DNA from: Lachnospiraceae bacterium
GTDB taxonomy: Bacteria; Bacillota; Clostridia; Lachnospirales; Lachnospiraceae
NCBI GenBank assembly: GCA_015057055.1
Contig: SVFE01000015.1
Location: 1 to 47,830 of the forward strand
Direction of reading: 5' to 3'
Length of the DNA stretch: 47,830 nt
Below are positions 1 through 8,208 of this stretch, one piece after another (within the stretch, counting starts at the first letter, position 1; each line of letters begins with the position of its first letter). The notes below the pieces were generated by a model. That model was given only the letters and a program-made list of their open reading frames with translations. It searched no databases and had not been told where the DNA came from. Made by a program: the position numbers and the translations under genes.

Positions 1-974
1 GGATTGCGGAAAAGCTACTTTCCAAATTATACCGGATATCGACGCTTTCCTCGGGAGAGAAAGTGGTGGATTTTCTGGAAAAGCAACCGGTGGATTTGGT
101 TTTGCTGGACGTGCATATGCCCGGTAAAAACGGTATTGAAACCATGGAAGAAATGAGGAAAGCCGGATATGATAAGATACCGGTGGTATTCCTTACGGCA
201 GATAACGATGGAAGTATGGAAGCGCAGGGCTTACAAAAGGGTGCTTTGGATTATATCACAAAGCCTTTCGTAGCAGACATTATGATTCAGCGTATCCATC
301 GTATTTTGGAACTTTCTAAATTGCAGAGAAATATGGAAAAGGAAGTTCAAAAGAAGACGGATAATGCATTGATGCGTCAGAAGAAGGTAGAAAGACTTTC
401 CGTGCAGACCATGGAAACATTGGCCAATGCCATTGACGCAAAGGATAAATTTACCAACGGTCATGCGATTCGTGTAGCGAAGTACGCGAAAATGATTGCC
501 CGCAGAATGGGTAAATCGGAGCGAGAGCAGGAAGATATCTATTATTCTGCGTTGCTTCATGATATCGGAAAAATTGCAATTCCGGATGAGATTATCAATA
601 AGGTGCTTCCGTTGACTGCGGAAGAATATGAAATCGTGAAAACCCATCCGGTAGTGGGAGCGGAGATTCTTTCCAATATATCGGAAATGCCGGGAATAGA
701 AACGGGCGCACGGTGGCACCATGAAAGGTATGACGGAACCGGTTATCCGGACGGATTAAAGGGAACGGAAATACCGGAGAATGCCAGAATTATCGGAGTG
801 GCTGACGCCTATGATGCGATGACCTCTAACCGGAGTTACCGGCGGATTATGGACCCTAAAGTAGTACGCAGGGAAATGGAAAAGGGGCTGGGCACCCAGT
901 TTGATCCTGTGATTGGAAATATCTTTATTCAAATGATGGACGAAGATAAGGACCACAGGATGATTGGAGTATAG
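1..974 (+). CDS. Response regulator with HD-GYP domain (5' partial)
   Basis: The frame is open from base 3, so the true start lies upstream; a GTG at 63 is internal to the receiver domain. The visible protein has a receiver domain with the likely phospho-acceptor Asp at 108-110 (LLDVHMPG) and a conserved TAD segment, a short linker helix, then an HD-GYP domain: the HD pair is at 558-563 (LLHDIGK) and the GYP motif at 741-749 (GTGYPDG). HD-GYP proteins hydrolyse cyclic di-GMP, so this is probably a phosphorylation-controlled c-di-GMP phosphodiesterase in the cytoplasm. The HD, HH and GYP signatures look intact. Only 22 bases separate it from the FkbH-like gene, so co-transcription is likely. 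A partner kinase is not in the window. Function of the family is well known; target and signal are not shown. Confidence 0.9.
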   Translation, partial: IAEKLLSKLYRISTLSSGEKVVDFLEKQPVDLVLLDVHMPGKNGIETMEEMRKAGYDKIPVVFLTADNDGSMEAQGLQKGALDYITKPFVADIMIQRIHRILELSKLQRNMEKEVQKKTDNALMRQKKVERLSVQTMETLANAIDAKDKFTNGHAIRVAKYAKMIARRMGKSEREQEDIYYSALLHDIGKIAIPDEIINKVLPLTAEEYEIVKTHPVVGAEILSNISEMPGIETGARWHHERYDGTGYPDGLKGTEIPENARIIGVADAYDAMTSNRSYRRIMDPKVVRREMEKGLGTQFDPVIGNIFIQMMDEDKDHRMIGV

Positions 975-996
975 CAAAACAGGAAGGGCTTGAATT

Positions 997-2802
997 ATGG
1001 AGAGGAATGAGAAAATCGTAGAATTGAAAGCGTTGTTGGATGAGGCAGGATTGGATAATTTCAGCCGTTTGATGAAGCTTTCCAGAAAGTATGCGAAACT
1101 GGATTTGCAGGAAGCAAAGACGAAAAAAATAGCATTTTTGGGAACCTGCAGTATGCAGATGATTGTATCGGTTACCAAGCTCCTTCTTCTTCGTTATGAT
1201 ATGATTCCGGAAGTGTATGAAGGCGAATACGACGGAATAAAAATGGATGTTTGGAACGATGATTCCGCTTTTTATGCCTTTGCGCCGGATTATGTGATTT
1301 TGCTTCCGGATTACAGGGATGTTGCTCCGATGCCGGGCATGCTGGCCACGGCAAAAGAGGTGGAGGAGTGCCAAAGCCGGGCGGTGGACAGCTGGCTCAA
1401 GATTTATGAAAAGATTCATGAGAAATTGCCGGCTTGCCAGATTTTATGCTCGAATTTTGTGATTCCGTTTGCCAATTCGCTGGGAAATCTGGAAGGGAAT
1501 TATCTGTTTTCCGCGTCGTCGTTTTACCGGCAGGTGAATCTGGGGCTGATAGAGAAAAAGCCGTCCTATGTGACGATTTTAGATATGGAGCAGTTGGCAT
1601 CCTATATCGGAAAGAGTCGGTGGTTTGACGAAACGGCATATTTTGTCAGCAAGGCCGGATTTTCCTATGAATTTTTGGGACAGTACTGCGATGTGATTGC
1701 AAGACAGTTTATGGCGATTTTGGGTAAGCCTAAAAAGTGTTTGGTGCTGGATTTGGATAACACCCTTTGGGGCGGTGTGGTCGGAGATGAAGGATACGAC
1801 GGTATCATGTTAGATCCCAACGATGCAATCGGCGAAGCATATCTTGCCTTTCAGGAGTATGTGATGCAGTTGAAGGACCGCGGTGTCATTTTGGCGGTGT
1901 GCAGCAAAAATGATTTTGAAAATGCCAAGGAACCCTTTGATAAGAATGAGCATATGCGTATTCACTATGAAGATATTTCCTGCTTTGTGGCAAATTGGGA
2001 GGATAAGGTATCCAATATAAGACATATATCCTCGTCATTGAATATCGGTTTGGACAGTCTGGTATTTTTTGATGATAATCCTACCGAGAGGGAATTGGTC
2101 AGAAGTTTTCTGCCGGAGGTAACTACGATTGAAGTGCCGGAAGACCCTGCGGGTTATGTCAGGGCGCTGGACAGGGCTGCTGTGTTTGACTGGTTGTCCC
2201 TTACCAAAGAGGATATCAGCCGTTCTCAAACTTATGTGGATAACCGTAAGCGGGAAGAACTGATGATTAGTTGCACCGATTATGAAGCGTACCTGGAAGC
2301 GCTGGGGTTGGAAGGAAATTTTGAGGCCCTGAATGAAAAGACCATAGCCCGGTTTTCACAGCTAATCAATAAATCCAATCAGTTTAATCTTCGTACCAGA
2401 AGATATACGGAAGCTGAAATAACTGCAATGATGGAGTCGGATGACTATGGCTTGTATACCGTTTCCTTAAAGGATAAATTCAGTAACTACGGTGTTATTG
2501 CCTGTCTGGTTTTGCAGTATCAGGCCGGCGAGTGCTTTGTGGACAGCTGGGTAATGAGTTGCCGGGTTTTGAAAAAGGATGTGGAAAAATATACCATGAC
2601 CAAGTTGCTGGAAAGTGCAAAAGCCAGAGGCTGTACCAAGGTGGTGGGCGAATACCTGCCCACGGCAAAAAACGGTATGGTAAAAGAGTTGTATCAGACA
2701 TTTGAGTTTGCGCTGACAGAGGAAAAAGAGGACGGAAGTCGCAGATTTGAACTTACGGATATGACAAAAGAGTATCCCTACAAAATAAAAGAAAACAGCT
2801 AA
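997..2802 (+). CDS. FkbH-like HAD-superfamily protein
   Basis: A 601-aa protein of full FkbH-family length. The N-terminal ~230 residues form the variable SGNH-like region of the family; the HAD core begins with the catalytic DLDNT motif at residues 252-256, followed by LWGGVVGDEG, and continues through CSKND (threonine/serine motif region) and FFDDNP (acidic motif). The last ~150 residues resemble the GNAT-like acyltransferase end of the family. In polyketide pathways FkbH takes 1,3-bisphosphoglycerate, dephosphorylates it and loads a glyceryl group on an acyl carrier protein. Here an acyl carrier protein gene follows 20 bases downstream, which supports that reaction, but the end product is unknown. 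The start ATG has an AGGAAGG site upstream. The family assignment is firm; the substrate is inference. Confidence 0.88.
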   Translation: MERNEKIVELKALLDEAGLDNFSRLMKLSRKYAKLDLQEAKTKKIAFLGTCSMQMIVSVTKLLLLRYDMIPEVYEGEYDGIKMDVWNDDSAFYAFAPDYVILLPDYRDVAPMPGMLATAKEVEECQSRAVDSWLKIYEKIHEKLPACQILCSNFVIPFANSLGNLEGNYLFSASSFYRQVNLGLIEKKPSYVTILDMEQLASYIGKSRWFDETAYFVSKAGFSYEFLGQYCDVIARQFMAILGKPKKCLVLDLDNTLWGGVVGDEGYDGIMLDPNDAIGEAYLAFQEYVMQLKDRGVILAVCSKNDFENAKEPFDKNEHMRIHYEDISCFVANWEDKVSNIRHISSSLNIGLDSLVFFDDNPTERELVRSFLPEVTTIEVPEDPAGYVRALDRAAVFDWLSLTKEDISRSQTYVDNRKREELMISCTDYEAYLEALGLEGNFEALNEKTIARFSQLINKSNQFNLRTRRYTEAEITAMMESDDYGLYTVSLKDKFSNYGVIACLVLQYQAGECFVDSWVMSCRVLKKDVEKYTMTKLLESAKARGCTKVVGEYLPTAKNGMVKELYQTFEFALTEEKEDGSRRFELTDMTKEYPYKIKENS

Positions 2803-2822
2803 AAGAAAAGGATGGCAAAAAA

Positions 2823-3065
2823 GTGGAAGTTAAAAAAGAGTTGCAGGAAATATTCAGAGACATTTTTGATGATGAAGATTTGGTTATAACGGAAGAGACA
2901 ACGGCGGAGGATATTGAAGACTGGGATTCTCTTACGCATATCCAGTTGATTGTTGCCATTGAGAAAAAATTTCAAATAAAATTCAGCGCAACGGAAATTA
3001 AGTCATCGGAAAATGTGGGCGAATTTGTAAAGATGATTGAAAAAAAAGTGGAAAAGGAAGCGTAG
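2823..3065 (+). CDS. Acyl carrier protein, FkbH-associated
   Basis: An 80-aa acidic protein with the phosphopantetheine attachment motif D-S-L at residues 35-37 (Ser36, in EDWDSLTHIQL). It starts at GTG 2823; an ATG at 2812 is in another frame, and AAAAGGA at 2806-2812 serves as ribosome binding site. The four-helix carrier pattern is evident and the length is typical of a stand-alone carrier. It lies between the FkbH-like gene and a GNAT gene with almost no spacing, so it is very probably the dedicated carrier of this module rather than the fatty-acid ACP, which is normally found near fab genes. It would carry a glyceryl or similar small acyl unit in the cytoplasm; this role is inferred from neighbours. 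Confidence 0.88.
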   Translation: MEVKKELQEIFRDIFDDEDLVITEETTAEDIEDWDSLTHIQLIVAIEKKFQIKFSATEIKSSENVGEFVKMIEKKVEKEA

Positions 3066-3066
3066 A

Positions 3067-3654
3067 ATGATTTCGACTGTGGTAAGAGAATACAAGAATC
3101 GTATCATAGAAGGTGTGTGTCTTGATTTGGTTCCGCTTAGTGCAACGTTTTCCGAAGATATTGCAGCACTTCGAAACCGGGAGGAAAACCGGTACAATCT
3201 GAATCAGGATTATGAACTGACGAAAGAGATGCAGGATGCCTGGACGGAGGCTTATTTGGATCGTGACGATGACCTGTATTGGTGCTTGGTGCGTAAAGAC
3301 GGTCAGTTTTTGGGAACCATCCGCCTGTATGAAATAAAGGAAGACGAAAAGACCTGCAGGCAGGGCAGTTTTATGGTGGACAAGGATTATGCGGCAGAAG
3401 GCCCCTATGCATTGGAAGCCATCATCCTAACGCTGGATTTTGCTTTTGAAAAGTTACTGTGCGGGCTGGTGTATAATGATGACCGTTGCGATAATAAAGT
3501 GATGAATAATCTCAGTAAAAAATTTGGCTTTTCTTTTGTGGAAGAGATTTCGGTGAAAGGTGTTCCTTATAATCTCTACCGTGTTGCTCCGGACGCATAC
3601 GAAAAGAAACGGGAAAAAATCAAGCCTCTGATTGATTACTGGAAAGAACGTTGA
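3067..3654 (+). CDS. GNAT-family N-acetyltransferase
   Basis: A 195-aa protein when started at ATG 3067, one base after the carrier protein stop, with AAAAGGAAG at 3051-3059 as ribosome binding site. A longer frame from 3037 would overlap the carrier gene and begins with a lysine-rich shadow, so it is less likely. The protein has the RimJ/RimL-like acetyltransferase layout: an N-terminal substrate region (LRNREENR), a central strand (GQFLGTIRLYEI), and a C-terminal YNDDRCDNKVMNNLSKKFGF helix typical of this group, in which asparagine and aromatic residues close the active site. It probably transfers an acyl group, possibly from the adjacent carrier, to an amino sugar or peptide amine. The acceptor is unknown. 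It is convergent with the next gene with only three bases between stop codons. Confidence 0.8.
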   Translation: MISTVVREYKNRIIEGVCLDLVPLSATFSEDIAALRNREENRYNLNQDYELTKEMQDAWTEAYLDRDDDLYWCLVRKDGQFLGTIRLYEIKEDEKTCRQGSFMVDKDYAAEGPYALEAIILTLDFAFEKLLCGLVYNDDRCDNKVMNNLSKKFGFSFVEEISVKGVPYNLYRVAPDAYEKKREKIKPLIDYWKER

Positions 3655-3657
3655 TTT

Positions 3658-5058
3658 TTATTCAAACAGACAGCGGAACAGTAAATCCACCGAATGGGCG
3701 AGATTCTCCTTTTTCAGGGCGGAGTAATTAAGTACTAAGGTATGTTCCCTAGCCATGGACTTATCATGATAATACTGACTTAAGCAGGAGATGTGGATTC
3801 CGCATTCTTCTGCTTTTTTTATTAAAATTTCATCCGGATGATTTGTTTCAATTTCCAACAGAAAGTGTAGGCCGGAATGCTCTTCGCGGATTTTGACGCG
3901 GGAAAAACAGGGTTGTTTTTTTATGCATGACAAAAGGAGATCCCGCTGGGTTCGGTAATGGTTTCGAAGTCGGTTAATGTGTTTCTCCAAATATCCCCGG
4001 TGGATGAATTTGGCCAATGTGTATTGCTCAAAATTGGAAACGGTACAGGCATAAAAACTCAAAGTTTCGTTGTATTTTAAAAGAAGTGCCTTCGGAAGAA
4101 CCATGTAACTGATTCGAATGGTGGAAGACAGACTTTTGGAAAATGTGTTGATGTAAATAATTTTCCCTGTGTTGTCGATGCTCTGCATGGTGGGGATAGG
4201 TTTTCCCTGCATACGGAACTCGCTGTCATAGTCATCCTCGATAATGTATCGACGGGAATTTTTTTTGGCCCAGGCGAGGAGTTCATAGCGGCGGTTGATG
4301 GGTGTAACAATTCCCGTGGGAAAATGGTGGGACGGTGATATGTGTAAAATATCTGCGCCGCATTCTTCCAGATAATTTACGGAAACTCCGTGTTTATCCA
4401 GCGGAACGGGAATGCAGTTGACCTGTCCTGCAGCATAGATACTGCTGATTTTCCGGTAGCCGGGATCCTCCGTTGCGTATATGATATCCCGGCCGAGAAG
4501 CTGGATGAGAAGTCCGTAAAGGTATTCTGTTCCGGCGCCGATGATGATTTGCGACGGTTCTACAATCATACCGCGGAATTGATAAAGGTAATCCGCGATG
4601 GCATTTCGCAGAGCCAAAACTCCGCCGGAAGGGGAGCGAACCATGAGTTTATCCGTATTTTCAGACAGGGTCTCCCGCATCAGTTTGCTCCAGGTGGAAA
4701 AAGGAAAGGCTTCCGGCAGGGTAGAGTTTCCGGAAAAATCCGCAAGATATTCTCTTCGTTGCTCCGGTGATTCGCGGCGGGGCAACAAAGTTCGGGGCGC
4801 GGGAGTTGTGTGCCCGGAAATATCGGATACATAGAATCCGCTTTTGGGGACAGAATACAGATACCCTTCTGCAATCAGCTGGTTGTAGGCATTTTCCACT
4901 GTGATGGTACTGATATTCAGATGTTTTGCCAGAGCCCGTTTGGAGGGGAGTTTTTCCCCGGGAGATAATTGCAGGGAGAGAATATCGGATTTTATTTTTT
5001 TATACAAGTACTCGTAAAGGCTGTCATTGCCTTTGTCTTCAAAGGAATAAGTAAGCAT
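3658..5058 (-). CDS. MocR/PdxR-type regulator (GntR HTH plus aminotransferase fold)
   Basis: A 466-aa protein, the usual MocR length. Residues 1-80 form a GntR-type winged helix (LPSKRALAKHLNIS as the recognition region). Residues ~110-466 have the fold-type I aminotransferase layout with the PLP-binding Lys308 in TFSKSL and the acidic IEDDYDSEFR segment at 273-282. MocR proteins of the PdxR branch sense PLP and control its synthesis or salvage. The gene is divergent from pyridoxal kinase across a 169-base gap that has overlapping -10 boxes and an inverted repeat, which fits control of that kinase and of itself. Start ATG at 5058. The family is certain; the PdxR role is inferred from position. 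Other MocR members regulate GABA or taurine use, which is less likely here. Confidence 0.9.
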   Translation of the reverse strand: MLTYSFEDKGNDSLYEYLYKKIKSDILSLQLSPGEKLPSKRALAKHLNISTITVENAYNQLIAEGYLYSVPKSGFYVSDISGHTTPAPRTLLPRRESPEQRREYLADFSGNSTLPEAFPFSTWSKLMRETLSENTDKLMVRSPSGGVLALRNAIADYLYQFRGMIVEPSQIIIGAGTEYLYGLLIQLLGRDIIYATEDPGYRKISSIYAAGQVNCIPVPLDKHGVSVNYLEECGADILHISPSHHFPTGIVTPINRRYELLAWAKKNSRRYIIEDDYDSEFRMQGKPIPTMQSIDNTGKIIYINTFSKSLSSTIRISYMVLPKALLLKYNETLSFYACTVSNFEQYTLAKFIHRGYLEKHINRLRNHYRTQRDLLLSCIKKQPCFSRVKIREEHSGLHFLLEIETNHPDEILIKKAEECGIHISCLSQYYHDKSMAREHTLVLNYSALKKENLAHSVDLLFRCLFE

Positions 5059-5100
5059 GGAAATCCTCCCCGGTCGAAACTGACCATATAAAATTTGTTG

Positions 5101-5144
5101 ATTTTGAACATTTTGATATACTCAATTATAAGTATAATGAGTAT
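5101..5144. promoter_or_regulatory. Divergent promoter/operator between mocR-type gene and pdxY
   Basis: A perfect TATAAT lies at 5133-5138 on the plus strand and its mirror ATTATA at 5125-5130 gives a minus-strand -10, so the two promoters overlap almost face to face. An inverted repeat, ATACTCA at 5118-5124 with TGAGTAT at 5138-5144, encloses both boxes. ATTTTGA is also repeated directly at 5101-5107 and 5110-5116. The -35 elements are weak, as expected for activator-dependent promoters. MocR regulators usually bind direct or inverted repeats in such gaps; binding here is inferred. Confidence 0.5.
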
Positions 5145-5227
5145 TAAGAAAAAAGTAAATCATGACACGGAAAAGTTTTTTACAAAGACAGGGGCAGAAA
5201 GATGCTGTCCCGGAACGGAGGAAAATT

Positions 5228-6061
5228 ATGAAAAGAATTGTAACCGTACAGGATATATCCTGTGTAGGGAAATGCTCCCTTACCGTAGCACTTCCCATTA
5301 TTTCTGCCATGGGAGTGGAGACGGCAATCATTCCTACGGCAGTATTGTCGACCCACACCATGTTTCAGAATTTTACATGCCGGGATTTGACGGAGGAAAT
5401 TGTGCCGATCTGCAATCATTGGGAAAAGGAAGGAATCGGATTTGACGCCGTGTACACCGGATATCTTGGTTCGAAAGAGCAGATTGCGATTGTGGCAGAT
5501 TTGTTTGACCGTTTTAAAACAAAGGAAAATGTCATCGTTATGGATCCTGCCATGGCAGATAACGGGAAAATGTATCCTGCCTTTGATGCTTCTTTTGCAA
5601 AGGAAATGGGGACGCTTTGCCGGCACGCGGACATGGTTCTTCCTAACATAACGGAAGCCTCTTTTATGACCGGAATGGAATACCGCGAAACCTACGATGA
5701 AGCCTATGTGAAAGAGATGCTTTGCCGTCTTGCGGGGCTTGGCTGTAAGATTGCAATTCTTACCGGCGTGGGCTTTCGGGAGGGAATGACCGGAGTCATG
5801 GGATATGACAAGGAAAAAGACGAATTTTTCTATTACGAGCATGAAAAATTGCCGGTAAGCTACCACGGAACGGGAGATATTTACGCAAGTACATTTGTGG
5901 GAGCTCTGATGAATAATAAGACTTGGAAAGAAGCAATAAAAATCGCGGCTGACTATACTTCTGAATGTATTCGTGTTACAATGAATGATAAGGACGGAAG
6001 ATGGTACGGCGTGAATTTTGAAGAGGCAATTCCGCAGCTGTTATCTGCCCTTGGAAAATAA
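5228..6061 (+). CDS. pdxY: Pyridoxal/pyridoxamine kinase
   Basis: A 277-aa PfkB/ribokinase-like kinase that phosphorylates pyridoxal (or pyridoxamine) with ATP to feed pyridoxal 5'-phosphate salvage. The start at ATG 5228 is set by GGAGG seven bases upstream and by the family N-terminus (VTVQDISCVGKCSL); an in-frame upstream ATG at 5162 lacks a good site. Visible motifs are the substrate segment PTAVLSTHT, the LPNITEA segment, and the catalytic HGTGDIYAS loop with its Asp near the C-terminus. Divergent from the MocR-type regulator, which probably controls it in response to PLP. It could act on related hydroxymethylpyrimidines, but overall match to the PdxY group is better. No truncation is seen. 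Confidence 0.9.
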   Translation: MKRIVTVQDISCVGKCSLTVALPIISAMGVETAIIPTAVLSTHTMFQNFTCRDLTEEIVPICNHWEKEGIGFDAVYTGYLGSKEQIAIVADLFDRFKTKENVIVMDPAMADNGKMYPAFDASFAKEMGTLCRHADMVLPNITEASFMTGMEYRETYDEAYVKEMLCRLAGLGCKIAILTGVGFREGMTGVMGYDKEKDEFFYYEHEKLPVSYHGTGDIYASTFVGALMNNKTWKEAIKIAADYTSECIRVTMNDKDGRWYGVNFEEAIPQLLSALGK

Positions 6062-6067
6062 TAATTG

Positions 6068-6079
6068 AGGGTTAACCCT
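6068..6079. repeat. 12-bp perfect palindrome upstream of GH2 gene
   Basis: AGGGTTAACCCT reads the same on both strands and lies six bases after the pdxY stop and 26 bases before the GH2 start. It has no T-tract, so it is not a standard terminator. It may be a regulator site for the glycosidase gene; no cognate regulator is identifiable. Confidence 0.4.
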
Positions 6080-6105
6080 AATATGGGGAGAAGGAGCAAC
6101 TGCGT

Positions 6106-8196
6106 ATGATTATTCAAGGATTGCTCAGCGAAAACGGCGGGAAAGCGGTAGAAGGAAAGATTCCTTTTTGGCAGGAACATCCGAAGCCGCAGATGAAGAG
6201 AAATGAATATATGATTTTGAACGGGGCCTGGAAATTAAACGGGCAGGCGATTCGCATGCCTTTTCCGCCCCAGTCATTATTGTCGGGATATCGGCAGTCC
6301 ATAGGTAAAGAATTGGAGTACCGGACAGAGTTTGAATTTCCGGCGGATTTTAAAAAGAAACGGGTGATTTTGCATTTCGGTGCGGTTGACCAGAAGGCGC
6401 AGGTGTGGCTGAATGAGCGTTATCTGGGGGACCACGAAGGCGGATATCTGCCGTTTTCTTTTGATGTGACGGAAGTGATTGACCGGAAAAAGACAAATAC
6501 GCTGGTGGTTAAGGCAACGGACCGTTTGGATAAAAATCTGCCTTACGGAAAGCAGTCTGCGGAACCGGGCGGAATGTGGTATACCGAAGTCAGCGGTATC
6601 TGGCAGACGGTTTGGTTGGAAAATGTACCCGATAAATATATCAGCGGCATAAAATATCAGCCGGATTTAGACGGGGTTCGAATCCGTCTGGAAGGCGAAG
6701 TCGACTCTTTTTCAGTGGAGGTTAAGTTGGAGGAAACTTCCGGAAGTCTTCACATTTGCAAGAAAACCTTTGACGGAAAAGAAGGTTATCTGAAACTCAG
6801 AGGATATGAACTAAAAAAGGGAGAGGCGTATGAGCCGAAGCTCTGGTCGCCTAAGCAGCCACATTTGTACGAGGTGAAAATTACAGCAGGCGAGGACTGC
6901 GTAGATTCTTACTTTGCGCTCCGGACCATCGGCATCGGAAAGAAAAACGGTGCACCGGCAGTGCTTTTGAACGAAAAGCCGATCTTCCTCCACGGGGTTT
7001 TGGACCAGGGATATTACTGCGACGGGCTTTATTTGCCGGCCTGTGAAGAGGAATATGAAAATGATATTAACCGCATGAAGGAACTGGGATTCAATACCTT
7101 GCGAAAACATATCAAAATAGAGCCGGAATATTTCTACTATGCCTGCGATAAGCTGGGAATGCTGGTGATTCAGGATATGGTCAATAACGGGGAATATTCG
7201 TTCCTGCGGGATACGGCCATGCCAAACATGGGAATGAAAAAGCGTAATGACAAGAAAAAGATCGGAAAAACGGAAACCTTTTTCCGCCAGCATATGTTAG
7301 ATACCCTGGACCATCTCTACAACCATCCCAGTATTGTGGTGTACACGATTTTTAACGAGGGCTGGGGACAGTTTTGCAGCGATGAAATGTACGAACTTGC
7401 GAAGGTAAAAGATAAAAGCAGGCTATACGATTCTACCTCCGGATGGTTTTGGCAGGAAAAGAGCGATTTTGACAGCGAGCATGTATATTTTAAAAACAGG
7501 AAGCTGACGGTGAAAGACCGTCCGGTGCTTCTGTCGGAATGCGGCGGTTATACCCTTGCAGATGAAAGCATGCAAAATCATACCGTGAGCAAGGAGAAAA
7601 AATACGGTTATGGCGACTGTAAGTCGCAGGATGAACTGATGGAAAAGATTGAGGCGCTCTACCGGGAAATGGTGTTGCCCTCCGTGAAGGCTGGTGTATG
7701 CGGATGCATATACACCCAGTTAAGCGATGTGGAAGAAGAGATTAATGGTCTGTATTCTTATGACAGAAAGGTATGCAAAGTAGCCAAGGATAAGATGCGG
7801 GCATTGTCGGAGGAATTACTGAGCGGCCCTATTGAAATCAAGGTTGCGAAGCCTATGGGCTACGGCATACCGGAGAAGAGGGCAGAAGATAAGCCGGAAG
7901 TAAAGGTAACGGCAAAGCCGGAAGAAAAGGCCGAAGAGAAGATAGATGTAAAGGTAACGGAAAAGCCGGAGGATAAGGCCGAAGAGAAGATAGATGTAAA
8001 GGTAACGGCAAAGCCGGAGGATAAGCAGGAAGTAAAGATTGAGACGAAGGCAAAAGAAACGGCCGAAGAAGAGAGAAAAGAAAAAGCGGAGCCGGAACAG
8101 AGAAGCAAGATGCCTACAGAAGAGTCCTTTTTTGCCCGGGGACGGCGGGATGCGGTATTAAGTATTCTGGAGCAGAAAAAGGATTCAGAGCAATAG
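6106..8196 (+). CDS. Glycoside hydrolase family 2 with charged repeat tail
   Basis: A 696-aa protein. Residues ~10-190 are the GH2 jelly-roll sugar-binding domain (GAVDQKAQVWLN, GGYLPFSFD, YTEVSGIWQTVWLE), ~190-280 the immunoglobulin-like domain, and ~280-570 the TIM barrel (LRKHIKIEPE). The acid/base is predicted at Glu418 in FNEGWG and the nucleophile at Glu478 in LLSECGG. No signal peptide is seen, so it should act in the cytoplasm on an imported oligosaccharide or glycoside. From ~585 the protein changes to a Lys/Glu/Pro-rich tail with three 16-residue repeats, then ends with an ARGRRDAVLSILEQKK segment. Such a tail is not part of GH2 and suggests a flexible spacer with a short terminal helix. 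The ribosome binding site is AAGGAG. The subtype (galactosidase, glucuronidase or other) cannot be told from sequence alone. Confidence 0.88.
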   Translation: MIIQGLLSENGGKAVEGKIPFWQEHPKPQMKRNEYMILNGAWKLNGQAIRMPFPPQSLLSGYRQSIGKELEYRTEFEFPADFKKKRVILHFGAVDQKAQVWLNERYLGDHEGGYLPFSFDVTEVIDRKKTNTLVVKATDRLDKNLPYGKQSAEPGGMWYTEVSGIWQTVWLENVPDKYISGIKYQPDLDGVRIRLEGEVDSFSVEVKLEETSGSLHICKKTFDGKEGYLKLRGYELKKGEAYEPKLWSPKQPHLYEVKITAGEDCVDSYFALRTIGIGKKNGAPAVLLNEKPIFLHGVLDQGYYCDGLYLPACEEEYENDINRMKELGFNTLRKHIKIEPEYFYYACDKLGMLVIQDMVNNGEYSFLRDTAMPNMGMKKRNDKKKIGKTETFFRQHMLDTLDHLYNHPSIVVYTIFNEGWGQFCSDEMYELAKVKDKSRLYDSTSGWFWQEKSDFDSEHVYFKNRKLTVKDRPVLLSECGGYTLADESMQNHTVSKEKKYGYGDCKSQDELMEKIEALYREMVLPSVKAGVCGCIYTQLSDVEEEINGLYSYDRKVCKVAKDKMRALSEELLSGPIEIKVAKPMGYGIPEKRAEDKPEVKVTAKPEEKAEEKIDVKVTEKPEDKAEEKIDVKVTAKPEDKQEVKIETKAKETAEEERKEKAEPEQRSKMPTEESFFARGRRDAVLSILEQKKDSEQ
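7903..8046 (+). repeat. 48-bp coding tandem repeat in the GH2 tail
   Basis: Two near-identical 48-base units (7903-7950, 7951-7998) and a third that diverges in its second half (7999-8046). Each encodes KVT(A/E)KPE(E/D)K(A/Q)E(E/V)KI(D/E)(V/T), a charged segment with a periodic hydrophobic pair. The copies are similar enough at DNA level to expand or contract by slippage. Confidence 0.85.
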
Positions 8197-8208
8197 GAGA
8201 AATGACCG

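Noticed and set aside
5180-5866. 228-codon minus-strand frame opposite pdxY
   Set aside because: Antisense to PdxY motifs; no recognisable domain.
7853-8108. Minus-strand repeat-rich frames opposite the GH2 tail
   Set aside because: They are mirror images of the coding repeats and have no ribosome sites.
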